NCBI GenBank assembly: GCA_016471375.1
Contig: WGLZ01000049.1
Location: 34,314-98,313 of the forward strand
Direction: 5' to 3'
DNA length: 64,000 bases
Source: Cyanobacteria bacterium RI_101
GTDB lineage: Bacteria; Cyanobacteriota; Cyanobacteriia; Cyanobacteriales; Microcystaceae
The position numbers were made by a program, and so were the translations under genes. The notes beneath the pieces are model-generated. The model ran no database searches and was not told the DNA's origin. It saw nothing but the letters and a program-made list of their open reading frames with translations. This document shows, piece by piece, positions 30,885 through 39,960 of the stretch (the first letter of the stretch is position 1; each line of letters opens with the position of its first letter).

Positions 30885-31595
30885 ATGAACCCGAAAACTA
30901 GTCTCCTAGAGCTAGAGGATTTAAAGATCGCGATTACCTATAAAGCGGTTAAACACCTCCGCCTAACCGTTCGTCCCCCCGGGGGGGAGATCCGGGTCTC
31001 GGCGCCGTTGACCATGAACCCGGAGACAGTGAGGGTTTTAATTCTCTCCAAACTGGATTGGATTCAGGCTCAACGCCAAAAGCTCCTCCATCAAGACCGG
31101 CCCGCGCCGCCGCGGTATCTCGACGGGGAAAGCCATTTTTTCCAAGGTCGGCGCTACTTACTGCGGATCGTCGAACAGCCGGCGCCGCCCAGGGTTAACC
31201 TCGCGCCCGACGCCCTAGAGCTATACGTCCGCCCCTCTACGCCCCCAGAAAAACGGCGCCAATTGCTGGAGGAATGGCTCCGCGGGCGGTTAAAAACGGC
31301 TATTGCCAGCCTCGTCGCTCAGTACGAGCCGATGATGGGGGTTAAGGTTAAGGAATTTGGCGTTAAGCGCATGAAAACTCGCTGGGGAACCTGTAACCCC
31401 GGCGCTTGCCGCATTTGGCTCAATCTAGAGTTAGCCCAACACCCCTTGCCGCGTCTGGAGTACGTCGTCGTCCACGAGATGGCCCATTTGCTCGAACCCA
31501 GCCATAATCAACGCTTCTGGGGCTTGCTGGATCAGTTTTACCCCCAGTGGCGCGCCTGTCGAGAGGAATTAAATCGACTGCCCCTTATCAACTAG
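30885..31595 (+). CDS. YgjP-like zinc metallopeptidase (DUF45)
   Basis: A 236-residue protein. The HExxH motif VVHEMAHLLEPSHNQRFW also gives the third ligand histidine (HEMAH...H). Upstream lie KRMKTRWGTCNPGACRIWLN and the N-terminal RLTVRPPGGEIRVSAPLTM, all diagnostic for the M48-like YgjP/SprT family. The substrate is unknown, and genomically the family is often linked to restriction systems. Here it stands between exported proteins. The last 8 bp overlap the convergent lipoprotein gene. Confidence 0.9.
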   Translation: MNPKTSLLELEDLKIAITYKAVKHLRLTVRPPGGEIRVSAPLTMNPETVRVLILSKLDWIQAQRQKLLHQDRPAPPRYLDGESHFFQGRRYLLRIVEQPAPPRVNLAPDALELYVRPSTPPEKRRQLLEEWLRGRLKTAIASLVAQYEPMMGVKVKEFGVKRMKTRWGTCNPGACRIWLNLELAQHPLPRLEYVVVHEMAHLLEPSHNQRFWGLLDQFYPQWRACREELNRLPLIN

Positions 31596-32058
31596 AGGAC
31601 GGCGCCTCCGGCGGCGACGGCGGGGGCGTTTCAATCAATTCGCTGTACCACTGCGTCGTCTGATCCGCTAAAACCTCCCGTTGTAATAAGCGCCAGCTTT
31701 TCCCCTCTTCTTGGCGCTGGAGGTAAATTTCAAAGCGGTTATTTTTCTGCGCTTGATGTTGACGAGGAAGGGTTAGAGAGAGGTCGTAGCGCCCCCGCAG
31801 ATGGTAGGCCGCCAGCTTTTGGATCAAAATCGGCTCTAGGGTTTCCACGCGAATATTGCTCAACTCGACTTGCGGCGCCGGGGTTTCCAGTTGTTCGCTC
31901 AAGCGCCGTTGGGTTTCTTGGAGTTGGTAGGTCAGCGCCGCCCGCACCACCGGGCCGTCGGGGGCGAATTCCAAGGGGGCGGAGACGGGTTGACAGGCGC
32001 CGAGGGTCAAGAGGAGCAGACAACCGATTCCCAACCAGCGAGCAAAAATTGTGAGCAT
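31588..32058 (-). CDS. Putative lipoprotein
   Basis: A 156-residue protein with a lipobox (LLLLTLGAC, Cys22), so it should be lipidated and exported. The rest contains a helix QLQETQRRLSEQL, a beta-rich region (RYDLSLTLPRQ, RFEIYLQRQEEGKSW) and a proline-rich tail. No family is recognised. It is followed upstream (10 bp) on the same strand by the TVP38-like gene and may form an operon with it. Confidence 0.7.
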   Translation of the reverse strand: MLTIFARWLGIGCLLLLTLGACQPVSAPLEFAPDGPVVRAALTYQLQETQRRLSEQLETPAPQVELSNIRVETLEPILIQKLAAYHLRGRYDLSLTLPRQHQAQKNNRFEIYLQRQEEGKSWRLLQREVLADQTTQWYSELIETPPPSPPEAPSSS

Positions 32059-32067
32059 GGGCGCGTT

Positions 32068-32796
32068 CTATTCGGGAGCGTCCCGGAGGGATTGATCGAG
32101 GGCGGACCTGGCGATTTTAGCGCCGTAGAGGGTCGCCGCCAGGGTCGCGCCCAGACCCACTAAGCGCAGAGTCCATTGGAGCGGGGCATTTTCGGCGCTG
32201 GGCGCGGCGCCGAGGGCCGCTAAATTACCCGCTAGAGAGCCGAGATAGACATAGAGAATCGTCCCCGGCAACATCCCGAGGGAGCCGAGGGCGTAGTCCC
32301 GGAGGGAAACCCCCGTCACGCCGTAGGCGTAGTTCAAGAGGTTAAAGGGAAACAGGGGGGAAAGGCGAGTCAGGAAAACAATTTTCAGACCCTCCCGCCC
32401 CACGGCCCGGTCGATGGCTTCAAAACGGGGATGACCGCTAATTTGTTTGAGAACCCAGCGCCGGGTCCAGTAGCGCCCGACCCCAAAAGCGCCGAGGGCG
32501 CCGAGGGTGGCGCCGATGAAGACGTAAACCGACCCCCAAACGGCGCCAAAGAGAACCCCAGCCCCAAGGGTCAGGGGCGCGCCGGGGAAAAAGGCGAGGG
32601 TCGCTAGGATATAAAGAGCGATGAAGGCCATTCCGCCCCAGGCGCCGAAATGTTCCACTTGCTCCAGAGCCTGACGGAGGAGATCCTGTAGGTTTAATAA
32701 TCCCGGTTCCATCACCACCACTCCGGCGCCTAAATTAACGAGGAAAAAGCCGATGCCGAGACTTTGACTCAGTTTAGACCGGCGCGACCTTTTCAT
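32068..32796 (-). CDS. TVP38/TMEM64-family membrane protein
   Basis: A 242-residue polytopic membrane protein of the DedA-related VTT superfamily. The central motif GAPLTLGAGVLFGAVWGSVYVF with F(F)PGxP-like FFPGAPLT, ARYW-type GRYWTRR and the segment RLSPLFPFNLLNYAYGVTGV are characteristic. About five or six helices. VTT proteins are linked to lipid scrambling or transport. Its stop and the next gene's start are only 2 bp apart (32796/32799). Confidence 0.9.
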   Translation of the reverse strand: MKRSRRSKLSQSLGIGFFLVNLGAGVVVMEPGLLNLQDLLRQALEQVEHFGAWGGMAFIALYILATLAFFPGAPLTLGAGVLFGAVWGSVYVFIGATLGALGAFGVGRYWTRRWVLKQISGHPRFEAIDRAVGREGLKIVFLTRLSPLFPFNLLNYAYGVTGVSLRDYALGSLGMLPGTILYVYLGSLAGNLAALGAAPSAENAPLQWTLRLVGLGATLAATLYGAKIARSALDQSLRDAPE

Positions 32797-32798
32797 GG

Positions 32799-33569
32799 TT
32801 AAACCAAGGAAGGGGCGCTGAGATCCAAGCCCTGTCCCACCTGGGGATCGAGAACTTGAGTCGTTAAGCCGGCCTCTTGTAAACGGCGCTGGAAATCCTC
32901 TAGGGAGCCGTCTAGGCGCAGAACTTTAGTCAGTAAACCGGAATACTCAATCTCCGCGGCGCCGGCGGTGGGGACAATAAAGCGGGGCCGGAGCCAACGA
33001 CACACTTGCAGGGCGCTGTCTTGTCCTTTGAGAACGGGTAAAACGCCCAGCAGACTAATTCCCAGAACGGGCGTTAGAACCGTATCCACCGGGGCCAAGT
33101 TGGCCAGTTCCGGCGCGTGGTAGCCGTGGGGTTCGTAATAGAGGCGCTCGTTAGTGGTTAAATCGGTCAGTAAATAGGCGTTTTCAATTTGATTCGGCCC
33201 TGTGGGAGCGCCGGGAAGGGCTTCGATAGTAAAGCGATTTTCCTGAACGTAACGCTCTCCCGGTTTCAGGGCCGCGACTTGGGTATAACCGAGATTCTGA
33301 ACGACTTGGGCCGCCTGAGTCGATCCCACTACCGGCCAACTCTGGTTAAGCGCCTTGAGGGTGGGAGGATGGGCGTGGTCTTCAAGCCCCTGGGAAAGGA
33401 GGATTAAATCAATATCCGTCGGCAGAGGCAGAGGTTGGCGGCGCTTGCCCTCAAAAAGCCAGGTCTGATTGCCAAAGGTCAGGGAGCCGACCAGCCAAGG
33501 ATCGAGCAGGATTTTTTGACCGGCGAGATCGATGATCCAGGAATTACTGTCGAGCCAGGTGAGTCGCAT
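32799..33569 (-). CDS. MBL-fold metal-dependent hydrolase
   Basis: A 256-residue protein of the UlaG/YtnP-like MBL fold: MRLTWLDSNSWIIDLAGQKILLDPW, LILLSQGLEDHAHPPTLKAL (D-H and H, a variant HxxxDH with the first position changed to Q/G), VVGSTQAAQVVQ, and RFIVPTAGAAEIEY. The usual HxHxDH reads QGLEDHAH, so metal binding may be altered. Substrate unknown. It is the first of a three-gene minus-strand cluster with the TVP38-like protein and a lipoprotein. Confidence 0.85.
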   Translation of the reverse strand: MRLTWLDSNSWIIDLAGQKILLDPWLVGSLTFGNQTWLFEGKRRQPLPLPTDIDLILLSQGLEDHAHPPTLKALNQSWPVVGSTQAAQVVQNLGYTQVAALKPGERYVQENRFTIEALPGAPTGPNQIENAYLLTDLTTNERLYYEPHGYHAPELANLAPVDTVLTPVLGISLLGVLPVLKGQDSALQVCRWLRPRFIVPTAGAAEIEYSGLLTKVLRLDGSLEDFQRRLQEAGLTTQVLDPQVGQGLDLSAPSLV

Positions 33570-33639
33570 GGGGAGGAGCGGAGATTTATTAAGATTTGTT
33601 AAGAATTGTAAGGGAATTTTTCTCCGACCGCCAAGGGGA

Positions 33640-34278
33640 CTACTCCTTAGCGCCCTGGAAAGCTAAGCGTCCCGGCGCGTTGTCAATGGCGCCCACCGCG
33701 GCCCGGGAGGCCGCCACAATATCCCGTTCTTCCCCCCCCAAATAGAGGCGCCCGAAACTGCCAATGGCGCTGACCTGCAAAATATTGATGGAAGCCGCCT
33801 TTTCCGCTTCGTTGGCCGCCAGCGCCGCGTAGGCCGCGGGTTGGACTTCGAGGACAAAGAGGGTTTCCCCCGCTAGGAGCATGTGTCCCCGACGATTGCG
33901 GTTAATCAGTTGGGCTTGGTAGGCGTCGATGTTGCGGATGATTTGCTGGGAAACGACCTGGGGTTTCAGGCAGTCCTGGGCCTTGGCGTTGAGGTACTGC
34001 AAAATGGCCTGGCCCGCGGCCCGCACCTCCCCCTGATTGCTGGCGTGGATTTCCAACAGTCCGTAAAGGCGCTCGACAAAGAGAACCCCCGGTTTAACCA
34101 CGGCGGACTTAAGGGCGATATCGGTGATGCGGTTAATCTCGATCCCCGGCGACACCTCCACCCAGAGGGAGGCGTCCCCCGGCAGAGGCAGAAAACCGGA
34201 AGCCACGGTGCCGATATAGGCGGCGTGTTGGGATTGAAGATTGTCGAGGTAAACGTAACTGCGCAGTTCTAGGCTCAT
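33640..34278 (-). CDS. ccmP: Carboxysome shell protein CcmP
   Basis: A 212-residue tandem-BMC-domain trimer-forming shell protein. CcmP features: [43 protein letters not shown], then a second similar half starting [19 protein letters not shown] and ending [20 protein letters not shown]. CcmP forms a gated pore in the beta-carboxysome shell, passing larger metabolites such as ribulose bisphosphate. It is encoded away from the main ccm cluster, as is usual for ccmP. The next gene upstream ends 3 bp before its start. Confidence 0.95.
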   Translation of the reverse strand: MSLELRSYVYLDNLQSQHAAYIGTVASGFLPLPGDASLWVEVSPGIEINRITDIALKSAVVKPGVLFVERLYGLLEIHASNQGEVRAAGQAILQYLNAKAQDCLKPQVVSQQIIRNIDAYQAQLINRNRRGHMLLAGETLFVLEVQPAAYAALAANEAEKAASINILQVSAIGSFGRLYLGGEERDIVAASRAAVGAIDNAPGRLAFQGAKE

Positions 34279-34281
34279 GGA

Positions 34282-35484
34282 TTAAGCGTCCGGCGGATTG
34301 ACGGGGAAGAAAAACTCCACGCCCCGGTCCAGTAAAGCTTGATTATTGGCCAAGATTTCCCGCTTAAAGTTCCACGCCAGAACGTAGTAAATATCCGGCA
34401 GACTGGTTAACTCCTTTTCAATGACGAGGGGAATGTGCATCCCCGGCGAATAGAGACCCCTGCGCAGTTCGTTTTTCTCCACCAGGTAATCTAAATACTG
34501 AGTCCCGATGCCGAAATAATTTAATAAGGTGTTGCCCTTCACCGGAGCGCCGAAACCCCAGACAGTTTTACCCGCCTGTTTAGCTCGGTCTAAGTAGGCT
34601 AAATTTTCCGCCTTCATCCGCTCGATCCGTTGGGCGAAGTCGAGGTAGGTCGCTAACTCGTTACTGCCCGCGTCCATTTCCGCTTGCCGGAGAGCTTGTA
34701 ACCGTTCGCTCGGCTCCCGGGTTCCCTGATGGCCGACAAAGCCGATCATGGAGCCGCCGTGGATCGGCGCGAGGTAGGCGTCGAAGAGCGCCAGACCGTG
34801 ACGGTTCAACAGGGTTTCAATGGTTTGGAGATTATAGTACAGCAAATGCTCGTGGTAGATCTGGTCAAAAGCCAAATTCTCCACAATCCGCTTCATGTAC
34901 AAAAACTGAACGACAAAGACCCCCTCCGGCGCCAGCGCCGCCCGGATGCCTTCAGTCACGGAGTGGAGTTCTTCCAGATGGAAAAAGACCCCGGCGGCGT
35001 TGATGACGTCAAAGCTCCGCCCTAATCGTTGGACAACCTCTAGGTTAAAAAATTCATTCAGGGTGGGCACTCCGGCGTCCTGGGCGATCTGGGCCGTGGT
35101 TTTAGAGGACTCTACCCCCAGAACCTCGTAACCCAAAGCTTGGAAGTGCTTTAACTGGGTGCCGTCGTTGGAGCCGATATCCAGAACCGATTTCTTTTCC
35201 CGCCCGGCTAGAAAACGTTGATCCACCTCCGCCGCCACCCTGCGAAAATGCTCGCTCAGGGATTTGGTCACCCCGGAAAGATAGGTGTGGTCCCCAAACA
35301 TGATCTCTTTTTTAACGGTATAGTCCAGTTGAACGGCGCCGCAGTGGTTACAGTAAAGGAGACGCAGGGGATAGTAGGGTTCTTGCCCCACTTCTTCCGG
35401 TTTGAGGAAATGGTTACACCAGGGCTGGGCGCCGAGATCTAGGGCGAGGGTTAAATCCGTAGAATCGCAAACTCGACAGTCCAT
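34282..35484 (-). CDS. NDP-sugar C-methyltransferase family protein
   Basis: A 400-residue three-domain methyltransferase of the TylCIII/CloU type. N-terminal zinc domain (MDCRVCDSTDLTLALDLG, LLYCNHCGAVQLDY), SAM domain (SVLDIGSNDGTQLKHFQALG, NAAGVFFHLEELHS) and C-terminal domain (VWGFGAPVKGNTLLNYFGI, YYVLAWNFKREIL). It methylates a sugar carbon in deoxysugar synthesis. The conserved catalytic EHLLYYNLQ (His) is visible. The ATG at 35482-35484 fits the family start. It is separated by 3 bp from ccmP; a common transcript is likely, though the functions differ. Confidence 0.9.
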   Translation of the reverse strand: MDCRVCDSTDLTLALDLGAQPWCNHFLKPEEVGQEPYYPLRLLYCNHCGAVQLDYTVKKEIMFGDHTYLSGVTKSLSEHFRRVAAEVDQRFLAGREKKSVLDIGSNDGTQLKHFQALGYEVLGVESSKTTAQIAQDAGVPTLNEFFNLEVVQRLGRSFDVINAAGVFFHLEELHSVTEGIRAALAPEGVFVVQFLYMKRIVENLAFDQIYHEHLLYYNLQTIETLLNRHGLALFDAYLAPIHGGSMIGFVGHQGTREPSERLQALRQAEMDAGSNELATYLDFAQRIERMKAENLAYLDRAKQAGKTVWGFGAPVKGNTLLNYFGIGTQYLDYLVEKNELRRGLYSPGMHIPLVIEKELTSLPDIYYVLAWNFKREILANNQALLDRGVEFFFPVNPPDA

Positions 35485-35597
35485 AGGCGGAGGGGGGAAA
35501 CAATAATCAATAATAGAAGGAGGCCGGGGCCTCCCCAAATATCTCATGTTTTCCGAACTCGCTCAACCGCTCCGGCGGCGCTCGTTAGAGAAAAAGC

Positions 35598-35930
35598 CTA
35601 GTTACTGCCGCTAAAAACCACGTCGGGAAACTTGCTCTGGGCTTCCAGCATGGAAATTTGTTTGTTTTGGTTTTTCAAGTCTTGCCAAAAGTTGATCACT
35701 TCGGTGGCTTGGTTCAAAACTTCGATGCGATCCGTTTCCAAAATCCAGTGCTTCGCTTCCAACTCGTCCTTAAGCTGTTGCCAGGCGTCGTTGCGGGGCC
35801 AGAAAAAGTAGGCCGTGAGGGGGCTGGTGCCCTTACCCACCACCTGATCGACGGCGATAGCTAGGTTTTGATCTAACCACAAAACTTTGAGAATAAACTT
35901 GGTCTCCAATGACCCCTCCAACACAATCAC
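35598..35930 (-). CDS. ycf65: Plastid/cyanobacterial ribosomal protein PSRP-3 (Ycf65)
   Basis: A 110-residue PSRP-3, a small-subunit ribosomal protein found in cyanobacteria and plastids. The diagnostic stretch [40 protein letters not shown], then [20 protein letters not shown] matches the family over nearly all its length. It lies between the sugar methyltransferase and pth genes. This is one of the clearest taxonomic markers for a cyanobacterium in the window. Confidence 0.95.
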   Translation of the reverse strand: MIVLEGSLETKFILKVLWLDQNLAIAVDQVVGKGTSPLTAYFFWPRNDAWQQLKDELEAKHWILETDRIEVLNQATEVINFWQDLKNQNKQISMLEAQSKFPDVVFSGSN

Positions 35931-35979
35931 AGAATGAACCCGTACGAGATAAATGGACAGTTCGCTATTATACCCCTAT

Positions 35980-36558
35980 TTAGCCCCCCTTGCCGTTATA
36001 GAGGCTCATGGTTTTAGGGACGCCGTCCCGGAGACAGCTCTCCGCCACTTCCACCGCTAGTTTTAAACTTTGCTCCACCAGGGGAATTTCCTGCGGGGCG
36101 AAGCGTCCTAGGACATGGCCGACGGTTTCCTGCCCGTCCGGGGATTTGCCAATGCCCAGTCGGAGCCGGGGAAAATCCTGGGTTCCCAGATGGCTAATAA
36201 TCGATTTCATGCCGTTGTGCCCCCCCGCGGAGCCGGCAAGCCGCAGACGCAGGCGCCCCAGGGGCAAATCCAGATCGTCGTAGATTGCCAAAACCTGCTC
36301 CGGCGAGAGCTTATACCAATCCGTCACCGCCCTGACCGCCTGCCCGGAGCGGTTCATATAGGTGCTGGGTTTGAGGAGGACGACTTTCTGCCCCCGCCAG
36401 ACGGCCTCCGCCATCCAACCCTGAAAGCGCCGATTTTCTTGCCAGAGGCCGCCCCACTGTTCCGCCAGACGATCCGCGACTTCAAAGCCGATATTGTGAC
36501 GGGTTTTGGCGTACTTGGCTTCTGGATTCCCCAGTCCGACCATGAGGCGTAGCGTCAT
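35980..36558 (-). CDS. pth: Peptidyl-tRNA hydrolase
   Basis: A 192-residue Pth, which recycles peptidyl-tRNA dropped by ribosomes. Motifs: VGLGNPEAKYAKTRHNIGFEV (Asn and the catalytic His), LLKPSTYMNRSGQAVRAV, LAIYDDLDLPLGRLRLRLAG (catalytic Asp) and GSAGGHNGMKSIISHLGTQDF. Intact and of usual length. DUF2811 starts 7 bp upstream on the same strand, so they are probably co-transcribed. Confidence 0.97.
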   Translation of the reverse strand: MTLRLMVGLGNPEAKYAKTRHNIGFEVADRLAEQWGGLWQENRRFQGWMAEAVWRGQKVVLLKPSTYMNRSGQAVRAVTDWYKLSPEQVLAIYDDLDLPLGRLRLRLAGSAGGHNGMKSIISHLGTQDFPRLRLGIGKSPDGQETVGHVLGRFAPQEIPLVEQSLKLAVEVAESCLRDGVPKTMSLYNGKGG

Positions 36559-36565
36559 AGTCCGA

Positions 36566-36787
36566 TTAATCCTGATGACGGAACAGCGTTTCCAAATAAA
36601 CCCGGGCGCAGGGGCGCTGACCGCCGCCCCCGGCGCTGAAGTTGCCCTCGTTTTGGAGTAAAAACAAGGACAAAGCCGCTGAGAAAACCCGGTCTAAGTC
36701 CCAGTTGGGGTGCTTTTCTAAATAAGTTTTTAAGGAATCGTGAAGATCTTCGGGAATTTCGGCAAAAACGCTAATGGACGTGCTCAT
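36566..36787 (-). CDS. DUF2811 family protein
   Basis: A 73-residue protein of the cyanobacterial DUF2811 family: SISVFAEIPEDLHDSLKTYLEKHPNWDLDR, then FSAALSLFLLQNEG. Probably a small ribbon-helix-helix-like or helical protein; function unknown. The ATG at 36785-36787 is chosen over the upstream frame start because conservation begins there. It is first in a likely pth operon. Confidence 0.82.
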   Translation of the reverse strand: MSTSISVFAEIPEDLHDSLKTYLEKHPNWDLDRVFSAALSLFLLQNEGNFSAGGGGQRPCARVYLETLFRHQD

Positions 36788-37337
36788 ATAGGATACAACC
36801 TCGCAGGACAAAAAGACTGGCTAATGACTGTTAATTTATCCCACCGACCGGAGAAGAGGGAGACCCTAGGGGGAGGGACTTGGGTATAGGCGCCCATTCT
36901 TTTTAGCGAGGAAAGCTAGGGCTTGTCAATGCCTCGGAAACGTTAAGTCGTCTTAATCTTTCAGGAGAGATTAACGAAAGAATAGGGGATTGAGGGCATT
37001 TTTTGTTACAAAACTTTATCTAAACTCCGTATCGCGGTCGTTCCTTCGGTAGCCCCGGCAAATTCCCCAAGGGACTGGAACCGGCCCTTTCCTTTCCCCC
37101 TAGCCCTAGTGGCTCCCCGGGTTAGATCTCCCTAGGGCTAGGCGTTCCTAGGGGCGCCGCTAGCCGAGCGCCGGTCAAATAGAATAGGCGCCCTGGGGAA
37201 AACCCTGTGAAATTCCCCCCTGAGACTGGGGAAAACCGGCGGAATTTGACGGAAAAAAAGTTAGAAAAATAAGAATTACAAAATCTAGACGACTATGTCA
37301 CAATTTAGGGAAATTCCTTTTTCTCCGCCTCCGCGCT
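36788..37337. promoter_or_regulatory. 550-bp divergent intergenic region with two inverted repeats
   Basis: It separates the pth operon (minus) from ndhO (plus). I see no gene. Noteworthy are TTAATCTTTCAGGAGAGATTAA (7-bp arms, 36953-36959 and 36968-36974), which looks like an operator, and a perfect 11-bp inverted repeat CCTAGCCCTAG / CTAGGGCTAGG (37099-37109 and 37132-37142) that could be the stem of a small RNA. TTACAAAATCT before ndhO is a weak -10-like sequence. Confidence 0.5.
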
Positions 37338-37556
37338 ATGACTTCCCCCCTCAAGAAAGGTTCTCTGATCCGAGTCGTCCGCGAGCGCCTAGCCGATAGC
37401 CTCGAAGCCCAGGCCAGCGACCGACGCTTTCCCCCCTATCTCTTTGAAACCACAGGAGAAATCCTCGATATCCAAACCGACTACGCCCTCGTGCGCTTCC
37501 GAGTCCCGACTCCCAACGTTTGGCTCCGTCTCGATCAACTGGAACCCGGCGCCTAG
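37338..37556 (+). CDS. ndhO: NAD(P)H-quinone oxidoreductase subunit O
   Basis: A 72-residue NdhO, a small hydrophilic subunit of the photosynthetic NDH-1 complex. It matches [38 protein letters not shown] and [18 protein letters not shown] over its full length. NDH-1 works in cyclic electron flow and CO2 uptake. It is followed 4 bp later by the malate dehydrogenase gene, suggesting co-transcription of two NAD(P)H-related genes. Confidence 0.95.
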   Translation: MTSPLKKGSLIRVVRERLADSLEAQASDRRFPPYLFETTGEILDIQTDYALVRFRVPTPNVWLRLDQLEPGA

Positions 37557-37560
37557 TCCT

Positions 37561-38532
37561 ATGGAATTTTCCCAAGCCGTTTTCTTGCCCTGCCAATCCT
37601 CTCAGGTAACCGTCGTCGGCGCCGGCAATGTGGGCCGAACCTTGGCTCAGCGCCTGCTGGAAAAAAACCTAGCGGATGTGGTCTTGTTAGATATCGTGCC
37701 GGGCCTGCCCCAGGGCATCGCCCTAGACTTGACCTCGGCCCAGGGCGTCGAGGAGGGCGATAGCCGTATTCTCGGAACCAACGACTACGAAGACACGGCG
37801 GGATCCAGTATTGTCGTCATCACCGCCGGCCTAGCTCGCAAACCCGGCATGACCCGGGAAGATTTGCTCTTGACCAACGCCCAAATTGTGGCGGACGCCG
37901 CCAGGAACGCCCTGCGCTATTCCCCGGAAGCGCTCTTCATCGTCATCACCAACCCCCTGGACGTGATGACCTATTTGACCTGGCAAGTGACGGGATTGCC
38001 CCCCCAACGAGTCATGGGCATGGCGGGAGTTTTGGATTCCTCCCGGTTGAAAACCTTTATCGCCCTTCACCTCGGCGCTAGCCCCGCGGACATTAGCACC
38101 CTAGTCCTCGGGGGCCACGGGGATTTGATGTTGCCTCTGCCTCGGTACTGCACCGTGGGGGGCGTCCCCATTACCGAGCTTTTGCCCCCAGAGGTTATTG
38201 AGCGACTGGTGGAGCGCACCCGCAACGGCGGAGCCGAAGTGGTCAAACTCCTTCAGACCGGCGGCGCTTACTACGCCCCGGCCGCGTCGGCCTGTGTTAT
38301 GGTGGAGGCGATTTTACGGGATCAGTCCCGTCTCCTCCCCGCCGCCGCCTACCTGCAAGGGGAATACGGGTTGGAGGATCTCTTCCTTGGGGTTCCCTGT
38401 CGTCTCGGTTGTCGCGGGGTGGCCGATATTTTGGAGGTGAATCTCAGCGAAGGGGAACTCGGCGCCCTTCACCAATCCGCCCAGTCGGTTCGTCAGAATA
38501 TTGGTCTTGCCCAACGGCATTTGCGTCTCTAA
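37561..38532 (+). CDS. mdh: Malate dehydrogenase
   Basis: A 323-residue LDH-like malate dehydrogenase. Nucleotide-binding VTVVGAGNVGRTLAQRL, DIVPGLPQGIALDL, VVITAGLARKPGMTREDLL (Arg pair with Met for malate), FIVITNPLDVMTYLTW, MGMAGVLDSSRLKTF and the catalytic VLGGHGDLMLPLPRY (His). The Arg-rich active site and MTR context favour malate over lactate. I start at the ATG at 37561; the longer frame overlaps ndhO. The gene follows ndhO closely. Confidence 0.94.
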   Translation: MEFSQAVFLPCQSSQVTVVGAGNVGRTLAQRLLEKNLADVVLLDIVPGLPQGIALDLTSAQGVEEGDSRILGTNDYEDTAGSSIVVITAGLARKPGMTREDLLLTNAQIVADAARNALRYSPEALFIVITNPLDVMTYLTWQVTGLPPQRVMGMAGVLDSSRLKTFIALHLGASPADISTLVLGGHGDLMLPLPRYCTVGGVPITELLPPEVIERLVERTRNGGAEVVKLLQTGGAYYAPAASACVMVEAILRDQSRLLPAAAYLQGEYGLEDLFLGVPCRLGCRGVADILEVNLSEGELGALHQSAQSVRQNIGLAQRHLRL

Positions 38533-38550
38533 ACCGCTCCCTTTGCCTCC

Positions 38551-39954
38551 ATGCCTCTTTTTGCTCAGTTTGTTTTAGTCGCTCTCCTGCCGGCGGTCGC
38601 CTACGCGGTGTTTCGGCGCTATCCCTCCCGGACGGCGATTTTATTACTATTCATCGGCGGTTATCTGTTTTTACCCCGCACCGTTGGGTTTCATTTACCG
38701 CTGATTCCCAACTATGCGGGGATGGTCGCCGTTTGTTACGTTATTTTAATAGGAACCTTGCTCTTTGACGCTAGGCGTTTCGCTCGTTACCGTCCCCACT
38801 GGATCGACGCGCTGATGGTCGCCTGGTGTAGCGCCGGCATGTGGTCGTCTCTGACCAATGATTTAGGGTTCTACGACGGTCTCAACGCCACCCTGAATAA
38901 TATTACCTTTTGGGGACTTCCCTACCTTTTAGGGCGTCTTTACCTGAATAGTCTAGCGGCTATGAAGGAAGCCGCCGTAATTTTAGTCAAAGGGGCCTTA
39001 ATTTATGTGCCCTTCTGTTTGTGGGAAATTAAAATGAGTCCCCAATTCCACAAACTGCTCTACGGCGCCTACGCTCATGGTTCCGGCGTCGCCCAAGCTC
39101 GGAGAAGTTTCGGTCTCTGGCGTCCGATGGTGTTCATGGATCACGGTTTACTCGTGGCGATGTTTATGTTTAGCGCCGCTTTGACGGCGCTTTGGCTTTG
39201 GCAGTCTGGTTCAGTTAAAGAAATTTGGGGACAACCGATTAAAACCCACGCTATTATTCTTAGCGTTACCCTTATCGCCATTCAATCAGCCAATACCTAC
39301 ATTTATCTTCTGGCGGGCGGAGCTATTTTACTCATTCTTAAATCATGGAAAACTAAAATACCAGTCTTGCTGCTCTTGGGATTGGTTGTCTTTTATTTGT
39401 TCCTGGCTACAACAGGACGGTTTAATGGCGACGGTATCGTCAATTGGATTGCGCAAAATATTAGCGTCGACCGGGCCAACTCCCTCGGTTTTCGGTTTAA
39501 AGAAGAAGTCAAACTTATTGCCCACGCTCAACAGCAATGGCTCTTTGGCTGGGGAGGCTGGAACCGAAATCGTCCCGAAATTTACGCCAGCTGGGGGGGC
39601 GCCATCAAAACCGTCACGGACAGTTTGTGGATCATTACCTTTGGGGTCAATGGTCTTTTCGGATTAATCACCCTCTATGGAACGTTCCTGTCATCGTTGA
39701 TTTTACTTTTCGCTTGGCGCTATCCGCCCCGACTTTGGTTCCATCCCCAGGTGGCGCCGACCATTGCTCTAGGATTGTGCGTGGTTTTCTTTGTATTTGA
39801 TAGTCTCCTCAACGCCCCTATTTTCCCCGGCTTTTTATTAATTACCGGCGGGGTGACGAGCATCGTTGCCCGCGACGCCGAAGTGAGTTCGCAATCTAAG
39901 ACCCCGACGTCCTCTGCTATTCCCTTCCCCCGCGCCCTTCACCCTCGGGGTTAA
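38551..39954 (+). CDS. O-antigen ligase/polymerase-like membrane protein
   Basis: A 467-residue polytopic membrane protein, with roughly ten hydrophobic segments from MPLFAQFVLVALLPAVAYAV to FPGFLLITGGVTSIV. A central extracytoplasmic loop (FNGDGIVNWIAQNISVDRAN to FGWGGWNRNRPEIYASWGG) carries the Wzy/WaaL-type pattern of a polysaccharide polymerase or ligase. It resembles cyanobacterial exopolysaccharide polymerases. The specific sugar is unknown. It follows mdh by 18 bp and precedes the Rieske gene by 6 bp. Confidence 0.72.
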   Translation: MPLFAQFVLVALLPAVAYAVFRRYPSRTAILLLFIGGYLFLPRTVGFHLPLIPNYAGMVAVCYVILIGTLLFDARRFARYRPHWIDALMVAWCSAGMWSSLTNDLGFYDGLNATLNNITFWGLPYLLGRLYLNSLAAMKEAAVILVKGALIYVPFCLWEIKMSPQFHKLLYGAYAHGSGVAQARRSFGLWRPMVFMDHGLLVAMFMFSAALTALWLWQSGSVKEIWGQPIKTHAIILSVTLIAIQSANTYIYLLAGGAILLILKSWKTKIPVLLLLGLVVFYLFLATTGRFNGDGIVNWIAQNISVDRANSLGFRFKEEVKLIAHAQQQWLFGWGGWNRNRPEIYASWGGAIKTVTDSLWIITFGVNGLFGLITLYGTFLSSLILLFAWRYPPRLWFHPQVAPTIALGLCVVFFVFDSLLNAPIFPGFLLITGGVTSIVARDAEVSSQSKTPTSSAIPFPRALHPRG

Positions 39955-39960
39955 CCCTCT

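Noticed and set aside
32379..32567. Minus-strand ORF inside the TVP38-like gene
   Set aside because: Alternative-frame shadow with no conserved pattern.
36990..37260. 6S RNA or RNase P RNA before ndhO
   Set aside because: The region has hairpins, but I do not find the conserved core sequences of either RNA.
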